From: Fluviibacter sp039805725
GTDB lineage: Bacteria > Pseudomonadota > Gammaproteobacteria > Burkholderiales > Rhodocyclaceae
Length of the DNA: 17,065 nucleotides
NCBI GenBank assembly: GCA_039805725.1
Contig: JBDLTT010000062.1
Location: 1-17,065, forward strand
Direction of reading: 5' to 3'
Below the pieces are notes generated by a model. The model had not been told where the DNA came from. It did not search any database and worked only from the letters and a program-made list of their open reading frames with translations. Positions within the stretch are counted from its first letter, which is position 1; each line of letters starts with the position of its first letter. Position numbers and translations under genes: made by a program. Below are positions 1 to 6,475 of the stretch, one piece after another.

Positions 1-314
1 GCTTGCAGCAGGTCGGCACGTTCCATGCCCGGGCCGCGCGGCCGAGCACCCACCAGCAGGCAGACGTCGGCGTCTTTGAACGCAACGTTCGGGTCGTCGG
101 TCGCGATCATGCCTTGCAACAGCGGGAAGGCACAGTCGTCCAGCTCCATCATCACGCCTTGCACGGCCTTCTGGGCTTGCGGCAGATCCAGCAGCTGAAG
201 AATGACGGGCTGATCCTTGCCCAGCATTTCGCCGGAAGCAATACGGAACAGCAGGCTATAACCGATCTGACCAGCGGCGCCGGTGACGGCGACGCGCATA
301 GGCGCTTTGGACAT
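1..314 (-). CDS. mdh: Malate dehydrogenase, N-terminal part (runs off the left edge)
   Basis: NAD-dependent malate dehydrogenase interconverts malate and oxaloacetate in the cytoplasm. About 104 N-terminal residues are visible, starting MSKAPMRVAVTGAAGQIGYS. The Rossmann glycine motif GAAGQIG is at residues 12-18, the MELDDCAFPL segment at about 56-65, and the mobile substrate loop GARPRGPGMERADLL with its conserved arginines at about 89-103. This loop and the overall style match the cytosolic-type MDH found in betaproteobacteria. The ATG at 314 is preceded on the minus strand by AGGAG (321-325) with a 6-base gap, which fixes the start. A good promoter lies about 45 bases upstream. The gene is divergent from the GntR regulator and the sdh operon, so the shared intergenic region may coordinate it with the rest of the TCA locus. 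The C-terminal catalytic half lies outside the window. Confidence 0.97.
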   Translation of the reverse strand, partial: MSKAPMRVAVTGAAGQIGYSLLFRIASGEMLGKDQPVILQLLDLPQAQKAVQGVMMELDDCAFPLLQGMIATDDPNVAFKDADVCLLVGARPRGPGMERADLLQ

Positions 315-358
315 GGATGACTCCTCGAAATTTTTTGAAGTGTGAGTGAAACCATTCG

Positions 359-387
359 ATGTTATTAGTGAGGCAGTTTGCTGTCAA
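359..387 (-). promoter_or_regulatory. Sigma70-type promoter for mdh
   Basis: Read on the minus strand, a perfect -35 box TTGACA (382-387) is separated by exactly 17 bases from TAACAT (359-364), which matches the -10 consensus at 4 of 6 positions. Transcription would start near 352, giving a leader of about 38 bases that contains the mdh ribosome binding site. This is the clearest promoter in the window. The assignment comes from consensus matching only. Confidence 0.7.
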
Positions 388-418
388 TGCACTGCGCGTC
401 ATTCCTGGAGGTCGGGTG

Positions 419-428
419 TGTCCGGACA
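419..428. promoter_or_regulatory. Perfect dyad TGTCCGGACA, candidate GntR/HutC operator
   Basis: A perfect 10-base palindrome lies in the mdh-gntR divergent region, 31 bases upstream of the mdh -35 box and about 30 bases before the gntR start. Its core GTCCGGAC has the GTC..GAC architecture of operators bound by HutC-subfamily GntR regulators such as DasR, NagR and YvoA, whose known core is GTCTAGAC. The adjacent gene encodes exactly this kind of regulator, so autoregulation is a reasonable inference, with possible control of mdh. Binding has not been shown, and I saw no second perfect copy in the window. Confidence 0.45.
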
Positions 429-458
429 TGCTGCCCCAAAGTGTGGTGAAATATGGTC

Positions 459-1193
459 ATGCCCTCCCGTGCAACCGTTCCCGCGTTTCGCCCACTCTAC
501 CGCCAGATTCAGGATCTCATCGTTCAGGCGCTGGCGGATCGTGAGTGGCTGCCGGGTGAGATGATTCCCAGTGAAATGGATCTGGCCGCCCGTTTTGAGG
601 TGAGCCAAGGCACGGTTCGGCGTGCAATCGACGAACTCGCCGCCGAGCACCTGCTGGTGCGGCGACAGGGGAAGGGCACCTATGTTGCCACCCACGCCGA
701 TCCGCGGGCCTTCTTCCGTTTTCTGCGCTTGATTCCGGACGACGGCTCTGTGCCACGCTCTCGCAGTGAACCCTTGGAGTGTCAAAGTCTGCGCGCCGGA
801 CAGGAAGTGGCCAAGGCGCTGGCGATTAACCATGGTGATCCCGTACTGCAACTGCGCCGGATCCTGCGTTTTGACGGGCAACCGGTCGTGGTGGATGAAA
901 TCTACCTGCCGGCAGACCTCTTTCCGAATCTGACACTGGACCAGCTGCGCGCCTCTGAACGTTCGCTCTACACGCTCTTCGAGTCATTATTCGGGGTGCG
1001 CATGGTGCGTGCTGAAGAGAAAATCCGTGCTGTGGCGGCTGATGCCGTGGCCGCGCAAGTGCTGGGTATAGAACCCGGAACACCACTACTCAGTGTTGAA
1101 CGCACGGCCTACACTTACGGCAATCGTCCAGCGGAATGGCGTCGTGGACTCTACGCCACCGCGAATCACCATTATTTCAATGAGTTGGGTTAG
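459..1193 (+). CDS. GntR-family (HutC/UTRA) transcriptional regulator
   Basis: A cytoplasmic DNA-binding regulator of 244 residues. The N-terminal winged helix-turn-helix covers about residues 10-78: PLYRQIQDLIVQAL, then PGEMIPSEMDLAARFEVSQG, TVRRAIDELAAEHLL and the wing QGKGTYVA. A UTRA effector-binding domain follows (about 95-240), with LRRILRFDGQPVVVDEIYL and a C-terminal RRGLYATANHHYF. These features define the HutC subfamily. The ligand is unknown; location beside mdh and sdhCDAB suggests a metabolic effector, which is inference. I chose ATG 459 because GGTGA (445-449) lies 9 bases upstream; the in-frame ATG at 453 would leave only 3 bases and adds two residues. The gene is divergent from mdh and 159 bases upstream of sdhC, on the same strand. 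It probably controls its own promoter through the dyad at 419-428. Confidence 0.92.
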   Translation: MPSRATVPAFRPLYRQIQDLIVQALADREWLPGEMIPSEMDLAARFEVSQGTVRRAIDELAAEHLLVRRQGKGTYVATHADPRAFFRFLRLIPDDGSVPRSRSEPLECQSLRAGQEVAKALAINHGDPVLQLRRILRFDGQPVVVDEIYLPADLFPNLTLDQLRASERSLYTLFESLFGVRMVRAEEKIRAVAADAVAAQVLGIEPGTPLLSVERTAYTYGNRPAEWRRGLYATANHHYFNELG

Positions 1194-1287
1194 GCAACGC
1201 TGCAGGCACCCGGTGTGTCATGCGATGGGTGTTGCGCTGCGACATTGCGAGGCTTAAAAAAACCTTGTAAAAAGCGGGCGCAGGGGG

Positions 1288-1316
1288 ATTTCAAGCGGTG
1301 AGGCTTCCGCTACAAT
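1288..1316 (+). promoter_or_regulatory. Candidate promoter for the sdhCDAB operon
   Basis: TACAAT at 1311-1316 matches the -10 consensus at 5 of 6 positions and lies 17 bases after a weak -35 candidate, ATTTCA (1288-1293). A second, weaker pair upstream is TTGCGA (1245-1250), 17 bases, then TAAAAA (1268-1273). Transcription from the first would start near 1322-1323, leaving a leader of about 30 bases that includes the AAGGA ribosome binding site of sdhC. The rest of the 1194-1352 gap holds an A-rich stretch and an imperfect GC hairpin (CACCC paired with GGGTG), but no clear terminator for the regulator gene. Confidence 0.4.
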
Positions 1317-1352
1317 CACAAGTTCCGGGTTGTCTCGATACAAGGAAAACAC

Positions 1353-1745
1353 ATGACAGAGTTAGCCATGAAGAAGAAGCAGCGTCCAAAGAATCTGGAC
1401 CTGACTACGATCCGCCTGCCCCTGCCTGGCAAGGTTTCCATCCTGCATCGTATCAGTGGCGTTGGCCTGTTCCTGTGCCTGCCGTTGATCCTGGCGCTGT
1501 TCCAGTGGAGCCTCACCGATGGCGGATTTGAATGCGTTCAAGCTGTAGTGGCCAATCCAATCGGCAAGCTGGTGCTGCTGGGTCTGATCTGGGCCTATCT
1601 GCATCACTTCTGTGCCGGTATCCGTTTTCTGCTGCTCGATTGGCACATCGGTATCGATCTGCCGTCAGCACGCAAGTCTGCTGCGCTGGTGCTGGTTGTT
1701 AGCCTGACGCTCACCGCAATCATTGGGGGGACACTGCTGTGGTAA
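1353..1745 (+). CDS. sdhC: Succinate dehydrogenase cytochrome b556 subunit
   Basis: One of two small membrane anchors of complex II, which oxidises succinate and passes electrons to ubiquinone at the inner membrane. The 130-residue protein has three hydrophobic segments, at about 33-52, 70-90 and 109-130. The motif SILHR (Ser29, Arg33) corresponds to the quinone-site residues Ser27 and Arg31 of E. coli SdhC. HFCAGIRFLLLD carries the expected haem b ligand, His85, in the family pattern HxxxGxR. The ATG at 1353 is preceded by AAGGA (1342-1346) with a 6-base gap, which supports the start. It is the first gene of the sdh operon, and its stop codon overlaps the start region of sdhD. Confidence 0.95.
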   Translation: MTELAMKKKQRPKNLDLTTIRLPLPGKVSILHRISGVGLFLCLPLILALFQWSLTDGGFECVQAVVANPIGKLVLLGLIWAYLHHFCAGIRFLLLDWHIGIDLPSARKSAALVLVVSLTLTAIIGGTLLW

Positions 1746-2089
1746 TGAAACGTAACGTTGTCGGGGCCCACTACGGCCTCACCACCTGGATTGCTCAGCG
1801 TGCCACGGCCGTGCTGATGGCGATCTACACGGTTATTTTCCTGGTCGCCGTGCTGGTCGTTCAGCCGGGCACAGCCGATGCCTGGCGCGGTATTTTTGCC
1901 AATGGCTTCATGAAGTTTGTGACCTTCCTCTTCTTCCTGAGCCTCTTTTACCACGCATGGATTGGTATCCGTGACCTGTGGATGGACTACATCAAGCCGA
2001 CCGGCGTTCGCCTGTCACTGCACGTCCTGACTATCGCCGTTCTGATCGGTTACGCCGGTTGGGCCAGCAAGATTCTGTGGAGCCTGTAA
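1739..2089 (+). CDS. sdhD: Succinate dehydrogenase hydrophobic membrane anchor subunit
   Basis: Second membrane anchor of complex II. It is about 116 residues with three transmembrane helices (about 22-42, 57-78 and 92-113). The segment HAWIGIRDLWMDYIKP is diagnostic: its Asp-Tyr pair (83-84 counting from GTG) matches the ubiquinone-binding Asp82-Tyr83 of E. coli SdhD, and His72 matches the conserved His71. Two starts are possible. GTG at 1739 lies 8 bases after a GGGGGG tract (1725-1730) and overlaps the end of sdhC. ATG at 1745 shares one base with the sdhC stop codon but is 14 bases from that tract. I list GTG, but translational coupling at the TAATG junction makes ATG 1745 equally credible. 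The sdhA start follows the stop after only two bases. Confidence 0.94.
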   Translation: MVMKRNVVGAHYGLTTWIAQRATAVLMAIYTVIFLVAVLVVQPGTADAWRGIFANGFMKFVTFLFFLSLFYHAWIGIRDLWMDYIKPTGVRLSLHVLTIAVLIGYAGWASKILWSL

Positions 2090-2091
2090 AG

Positions 2092-3879
2092 ATGAGCATC
2101 CCCGTTCATAAGTATGATGTGGTCATTGTTGGTGCCGGTGGTTCTGGACTGCGCGCTGCCCTGCAGGTGGCCGAAGCCGGTCTCAAGACCGCTGTCTTGA
2201 CCAAAGTATTTCCGACCCGTTCACACACGGTCGCCGCGCAGGGTGGCGTTGCTGCCCCGCTGGGCAACGTGAACGAAGATCACTGGATGTGGCACATGTA
2301 CGACACCGTCAAGGGGTCGGACTGGCTGGGTGACCAGGATGCCATCGAATTCATGGTGCGCAAGGCTACCGAGTGCGTCGTCGAACTCGAACACTACGGT
2401 ATGCCGTTCGACCGCCTCGACAACGGTAAGATCTACCAGCGTCCGTTCGGCGGTCACTCGCAGAACTTCGGCGAGAAGCCGGTCAACCGTTCGTGCGCCG
2501 CCGCCGACCGTACCGGCCATGCCATGTTGCATGCCATGTATCAGCGTAACGTACGCGCCAATACCCAGTTCTTCGTCGAATGGATGGCGCTGGATCTGAT
2601 CCGTGACGACTCTGGTGCCGTTGTCGGCGTCACCGCGCTCGATATGGAAACCGGTGAGATCTCGATTTTCCACGCCCGTGCCGTGATCTTCGCGACGGGT
2701 GGTGCTGGCCGGATTTATGCCTCGTCGACCAATGCCTTCATCAATACCGGTGACGGTCTCGGTATGGCCGTGCGCGCCGGTATTCCGCTGGAAGACATGG
2801 AGTTCTGGCAATTCCACCCGACGGGTGTGGCCGGCGCCGGCGTGCTGATTACCGAAGGTGTGCGCGGTGAGGGCGGTATCCTTCGTAACTGCGACGGCGA
2901 GCGTTTCATGGAACGTTATGCCCCGAACCTGAAGGATCTGGCCTCGCGGGATATCGTGTCCCGTGCCATGGCGACGGAAATCAAGGAAGGCCGTGGCTGC
3001 GGTCCGAACAAGGACTACGTCCTCCTGGATATCACGCACTTGCAACCCGAGACCATCATGAAACGTCTGCCGGGCATCCGCGAAATCGCCATCGAGTTTG
3101 CCGGTGTCGATCCGATCAAAAAACCGATCCCGGTTGTGCCGACCTGCCACTACCAGATGGGCGGCATTCCGACCAACTATCGTGGTGAAGTCGTTGTGCC
3201 GCAAAACGGCGAACCCAGTGTGCCGGTCAAGGGCTTCTATGCCGCCGGCGAATGTGCGTGCGCTTCGGTGCACGGCGCTAATCGCCTGGGCACCAACTCG
3301 CTGCTCGACCTGCTTGTTTTCGGCAAATCGGCCGGTGAAACCGTGGTTGAAGCCATCAAGGATGGCAACCTGCCGATGCGTCCGTTGCCAGAAAATGCGG
3401 CAGCGGGTGCGCTGGCGCGCGTTAACCGTATCGACTCGGCCACTTCGGGCGAAAGCATGCACGAAGTTCGTGCCGACATGCAGCGTGTGATGCAGAGTCA
3501 CGCGGGCGTGTTCCGTTTCGGCGAAGACATGAAGAAGGGCGTCAAGGAAATCCTGGAAGTGGCCGAGCGTGTCAAGAACGTCGCCACCAAAGACAAATCC
3601 AAGGTCTTCAACATGGCTCGCGTCGAAGCGCTGGAACTCGAAAACCTGATCGAAGTCGCCAAAGCCACCATGATTTCCGCGGAAAACCGCAAAGAGTCGC
3701 GTGGCGCGCACGTCCGTGACGATGCACCGGATACCCCGGAGCATCCGAACGGCCGTGACGACAAGAACTGGCTCAAGCACACCCTGTGGTTTGGCAGTGA
3801 CAACCACATCGAATATAAGCCTGTACAGCTGAAGCCGTTGACCGCACCGTCGGTCGAGCTGAAGACGCGTACTTACTAA
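2092..3879 (+). CDS. sdhA: Succinate dehydrogenase flavoprotein subunit
   Basis: Catalytic subunit of complex II, oxidising succinate to fumarate on the cytoplasmic face of the membrane. The protein is 595 residues, normal for the family. The FAD-binding motif GAGGSGLRAA is at 14-23. RSHTVAAQGG contains His45, the covalent FAD attachment residue. Active-site residues are all present: His242 in FWQFHPTGV, Arg286 in ASRDIVSRA, His353 in PTCHYQMGG and Arg398 in HGANRLGTNSLLDL, within one position of the E. coli numbering. ATG 2092 gives the usual N-terminus, MSIPVHKYDVVIVGAGG; the reading frame is open for 38 further upstream codons, but these overlap sdhD and resemble nothing. The flavin is presumably attached with help from SdhE, encoded downstream. 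Confidence 0.98.
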   Translation: MSIPVHKYDVVIVGAGGSGLRAALQVAEAGLKTAVLTKVFPTRSHTVAAQGGVAAPLGNVNEDHWMWHMYDTVKGSDWLGDQDAIEFMVRKATECVVELEHYGMPFDRLDNGKIYQRPFGGHSQNFGEKPVNRSCAAADRTGHAMLHAMYQRNVRANTQFFVEWMALDLIRDDSGAVVGVTALDMETGEISIFHARAVIFATGGAGRIYASSTNAFINTGDGLGMAVRAGIPLEDMEFWQFHPTGVAGAGVLITEGVRGEGGILRNCDGERFMERYAPNLKDLASRDIVSRAMATEIKEGRGCGPNKDYVLLDITHLQPETIMKRLPGIREIAIEFAGVDPIKKPIPVVPTCHYQMGGIPTNYRGEVVVPQNGEPSVPVKGFYAAGECACASVHGANRLGTNSLLDLLVFGKSAGETVVEAIKDGNLPMRPLPENAAAGALARVNRIDSATSGESMHEVRADMQRVMQSHAGVFRFGEDMKKGVKEILEVAERVKNVATKDKSKVFNMARVEALELENLIEVAKATMISAENRKESRGAHVRDDAPDTPEHPNGRDDKNWLKHTLWFGSDNHIEYKPVQLKPLTAPSVELKTRTY

Positions 3880-3896
3880 TCCGGAGGAAATCGAAC

Positions 3897-4607
3897 ATGA
3901 CCAAGCGTACCGTTCATTTCAAGGTATACCGCTATGATCCGGACAAGGATGACGCGCCGTACATGCAGGACATTTCGGTAGAGCTTGAAGCCAGCGACAA
4001 GAAGCTGCTTGATGCCCTCGTCAAACTTAAGGCCAAGGACGATCTGATTTCGTTCCGCCGCTCGTGCCGTGAAGGCGTTTGTGGTTCTGACGCCATGAAC
4101 ATTAACGGCAAGAACGGTCTGGCCTGTCTGACCGATGTCGACAGCCTGAAGCAGCCGATCGTGTTGCGTCCGCTGCCGGGACTGCCGGTCATTCGCGACC
4201 TGATCGTCGACATGACCCAGTTCTTCAAGCAGTATCACTCGATCAAGCCGTACCTGATCAACAATGATCCGGCGCCCGAGCGGGAGCGTCTGCAATCGCC
4301 GGAAGATCGTGAAGAGCTGAACGGCCTTTACGAGTGCATTCTGTGCGCCTGTTGCTCGACCTCGTGCCCGTCGTTCTGGTGGAACCCGGACAAGTTCGTC
4401 GGCCCGGCTGGTTTGCTGGCGGCTTACCGCTTTATCGCTGATACGCGCGATCAGGCCACCAACGAGCGTCTGGACAACCTGGATGATCCGTATCGCCTGT
4501 TCCGCTGTCACACCATCATGAACTGCGTCGATGTCTGTCCGAAGGGTCTGAACCCGACGAAGGCCATCGGCAAGATCAAGGACATGATGGTGCGTCGCGC
4601 CGTCTAA
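3897..4607 (+). CDS. sdhB: Succinate dehydrogenase iron-sulfur subunit
   Basis: This subunit relays electrons from the SdhA flavin to ubiquinone through three iron-sulfur clusters. It has 236 residues. The N-terminal ferredoxin domain holds the [2Fe-2S] site CREGVCGSDAMN with Cys57, Cys62, Asp65 and Cys77, the same Cys/Asp arrangement as E. coli. The C-terminal domain holds CILCACCSTSCP (Cys147, 150, 153, 157) and CHTIMNCVDVCPKGLNP (Cys204, 210, 214) for the [4Fe-4S] and [3Fe-4S] clusters. ATG 3897 follows a strong GGAGG (3883-3887) with a 9-base gap, and the gene lies 17 bases after sdhA. Confidence 0.98.
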   Translation: MTKRTVHFKVYRYDPDKDDAPYMQDISVELEASDKKLLDALVKLKAKDDLISFRRSCREGVCGSDAMNINGKNGLACLTDVDSLKQPIVLRPLPGLPVIRDLIVDMTQFFKQYHSIKPYLINNDPAPERERLQSPEDREELNGLYECILCACCSTSCPSFWWNPDKFVGPAGLLAAYRFIADTRDQATNERLDNLDDPYRLFRCHTIMNCVDVCPKGLNPTKAIGKIKDMMVRRAV

Positions 4608-4640
4608 GCGCGTTGAACCTCAATCTGGAACCGGCCGGGG

Positions 4641-4883
4641 ATGGAACAGCACGAGCTCAACAAGTTGCGTTGGCACTGTACGCGCCGCGCGCTGCTCGAA
4701 CTGGATATCACCCTCGGCCGTTTTCTCGATAACGGTTTCAACAAGCTCAACGAAACGCAGGTCAAAACCTTCATTGATCTGGTGGCCATGGAAGACCATG
4801 ACCTCTGGGCACTAGTCAGCGGCAAGGTTGAAGCCTCCGACCCGCTGGAATCCGAAGTGATCGCCGCGATTCGTAAGCACTGA
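4641..4883 (+). CDS. sdhE: SdhE/CptB-family FAD assembly factor
   Basis: An 80-residue cytoplasmic protein of the SdhE (YgfY, Sdh5/SDHAF2) family, which promotes covalent attachment of FAD to SdhA. Recognition rests on the N-terminal segment LRWHCTRRALLELD, the following RFLDNGF, the middle FIDLVAMEDHDLWALVSG and position directly after sdhB. The family signature is RGxxE; here the glycine position is Ala17 (codon 4689-4691, GCG) while Arg16 and Glu20 remain. The start is poorly marked: GGGG abuts the ATG directly, and there is a GGA about 11 bases upstream, so translation may be weak or coupled to sdhB, which ends 33 bases before. No better in-frame start is visible. Confidence 0.9.
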   Translation: MEQHELNKLRWHCTRRALLELDITLGRFLDNGFNKLNETQVKTFIDLVAMEDHDLWALVSGKVEASDPLESEVIAAIRKH

Positions 4884-5000
4884 GTAAGTCTCGCCGGTTA
4901 TTTTCGACATATTCGTCGGGCGTTTTGCCTGCAAATAACTACACGCTGTATCGACCATCCAGCATCATTGTCAAACACCTCATTTTTTGGGAAGAAGCAA

Positions 5001-6296
5001 ATGAGCGAACGTAAAGCCACACTTCAGATTTCGGGTCAGGAAGCCGTTGATTTTCCGATCATGGTCGGTACGCATGGTAACGATGTCATCGACATCCGCA
5101 CCCTGGGCGGCAAAACCGGTCTGTTTACCTATGATTCGGGTTTCCTGTCGACCGCCAGCTGTCAGTCGAAGATCACGTTCATCGATGGTGACAAGGGCGA
5201 ATTGCTGTACCGCGGTTATCCGATCGAACAGCTGGCTGAACAGTGCAACTTCCTGGAGGTCGCTTATCTACTGAAAAACGGCGAACTGCCGAACAAGACC
5301 GAGAAAGCGGCTTTTGAAAACACCATCAAGAATCACACGATGGTGCACGATCAGATCACCCGCTTCTTCAACGGCTTCCGTCGCGATGCCCACCCGATGG
5401 CCGTCATGGTTGGCGTGGTGGGTGCGCTATCGGCCTTCTACCATCATGGTGAAGACTACTCGAAGCCGGAAGTGCGTCGCATTGCCTTCAACCGCATCAT
5501 CGCTAAGATGCCGACGATCGTGGCCATGACTTACAAGTACTCGATCGGCCAGCCGTTCATGTACCCGCGTAACGACCTGGGCTATACCGCCAACTTCATG
5601 CACATGATGTTCGGTACCCCGTGTGAAGAGTACAAGCCGAATCCAGTTCTGGTGCGCGCTCTGGACATCATCTTCACGCTGCATGCCGATCACGAACAAA
5701 ATGCCTCGACGTCAACCGTCCGTCTGGCCGGCTCGTCGGGTGCCAACCCATTCGCCACCATCGCTTCAGGCATCGCCTGCCTGTGGGGCCCAGCGCACGG
5801 TGGTGCCAACGAGGCCTGCCTGAACATGCTGGAGCAAATTGGCGATGTCTCGAAAGTGCCGGAATATATCGCTCGCGCCAAGGACAAGAACGACAGCTTC
5901 AAACTGATGGGCTTTGGTCACCGCGTCTACAAGAACTTCGACCCGCGTGCCAAGCTGATGCGCAAGGTCTGCTATGACGTGCTGACCGAGTTGGGGCTGG
6001 AAAACGACCGCTTGTTCAAGCTCGCCATGGAACTGGAAAAGATCGCCCTGGAAGATCCATACTTCGTCGAGAAGAAGCTCTACCCGAACGTCGACTTCTA
6101 TTCGGGCATCGTCCAGAAGGCACTGGGCATTCCGACCGATATGTTCACCTGCATCTTCGCCCTGGCACGTACCGTGGGCTGGATGACGCAGTGGGAAGAA
6201 ATGATTACCGATCCGGAATACAAGATCGGCCGTCCGCGCCAGCTGTACACCGGTGCCGCCCGCCGCGATGTCAAGCCGCTCGAAAAGCGTGGTTGA
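5001..6296 (+). CDS. gltA: Citrate synthase (type II)
   Basis: Condenses acetyl-CoA with oxaloacetate to form citrate, the entry step of the TCA cycle. The protein is 431 residues. Characteristic segments are HADHEQNASTSTVRLAGSSG (from about 228), WGPAHGGANEA with catalytic His266, GFGHRVYKNFDPRAK with His307, and NVDFYSG with Asp365. The long N-terminal beta-domain and TPCEEY, which holds the cysteine matching E. coli Cys206, place it in the hexameric, NADH-sensitive class; the sensitivity itself is inferred. ATG 5001 gives the normal N-terminus MSERKATLQISG, with GGGAAG a few bases upstream; a TTG at 4968 in frame is unlikely. The 117-base gap after sdhE shows no convincing promoter or terminator. 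The gene probably ends the sdh transcript, because a terminator follows. Confidence 0.98.
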   Translation: MSERKATLQISGQEAVDFPIMVGTHGNDVIDIRTLGGKTGLFTYDSGFLSTASCQSKITFIDGDKGELLYRGYPIEQLAEQCNFLEVAYLLKNGELPNKTEKAAFENTIKNHTMVHDQITRFFNGFRRDAHPMAVMVGVVGALSAFYHHGEDYSKPEVRRIAFNRIIAKMPTIVAMTYKYSIGQPFMYPRNDLGYTANFMHMMFGTPCEEYKPNPVLVRALDIIFTLHADHEQNASTSTVRLAGSSGANPFATIASGIACLWGPAHGGANEACLNMLEQIGDVSKVPEYIARAKDKNDSFKLMGFGHRVYKNFDPRAKLMRKVCYDVLTELGLENDRLFKLAMELEKIALEDPYFVEKKLYPNVDFYSGIVQKALGIPTDMFTCIFALARTVGWMTQWEEMITDPEYKIGRPRQLYTGAARRDVKPLEKRG

Positions 6297-6321
6297 TCGG
6301 CATCCCGATTAACGCACTCCG

Positions 6322-6346
6322 GAAGGGGCGGCCAGGCCGCCCTTTT
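6322..6346 (+). terminator. Rho-independent terminator after gltA
   Basis: GGGCGG (6326-6331) pairs with CCGCCC (6337-6342) around a CCAGG loop. The stem is extended outward by GAAG pairing with TTTT, including G-U pairs, and the short T run gives the exit. It lies 26 bases after the gltA stop, so the sdhCDAB-sdhE-gltA transcript probably ends here and sucA needs its own promoter. The T run is only four bases, so termination may be partial. Confidence 0.6.
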
Positions 6347-6421
6347 CCACAGCCAGGGGTTTGCGCAGTTGCAACATAGCCCCGGACAGTTTCAGAAGTT
6401 GCTTAGTACACACTAGGGGAC

Positions 6422-6438
6422 GGGAATCGCAGATTCCC
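6422..6438. repeat. Perfect 7-bp inverted repeat in the sucA leader
   Basis: GGGAATC (6422-6428) and GATTCCC (6432-6438) flank the three bases GCA, 37 bases before the sucA start. In RNA this could be a hairpin with a tight loop; in DNA it could be a regulator site. No T tract follows, so it does not look like a terminator. The rest of the 6297-6475 gap holds the gltA terminator and no promoter I can defend. Confidence 0.5.
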
Positions 6439-6475
6439 AAACACACATAACGATCAACCGAATACGGTGACCAAG

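Noticed and set aside
1194..1287. Imperfect GC-rich hairpin (CACCC with GGGTG) between the regulator gene and sdhC
   Set aside because: Large loop and interrupted outer stem, and the later A7 tract is on the wrong side for termination on the plus strand. No riboswitch class is recognisable.
1978..2091. A 38-codon N-terminal extension of sdhA
   Set aside because: It overlaps sdhD, is not similar to SdhA N-termini, and ATG 2092 gives the normal start.
2221..3807. A 528-codon open frame on the minus strand, antisense to sdhA
   Set aside because: The plus-strand sdhA is unmistakable with all catalytic residues. The antisense frame has no recognisable domain and is explained by GC-rich codon choice suppressing stops in the opposite frame.
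4968..5000. TTG start upstream of gltA adding 11 residues
   Set aside because: ATG 5001 matches the family N-terminus and has a plausible ribosome site.
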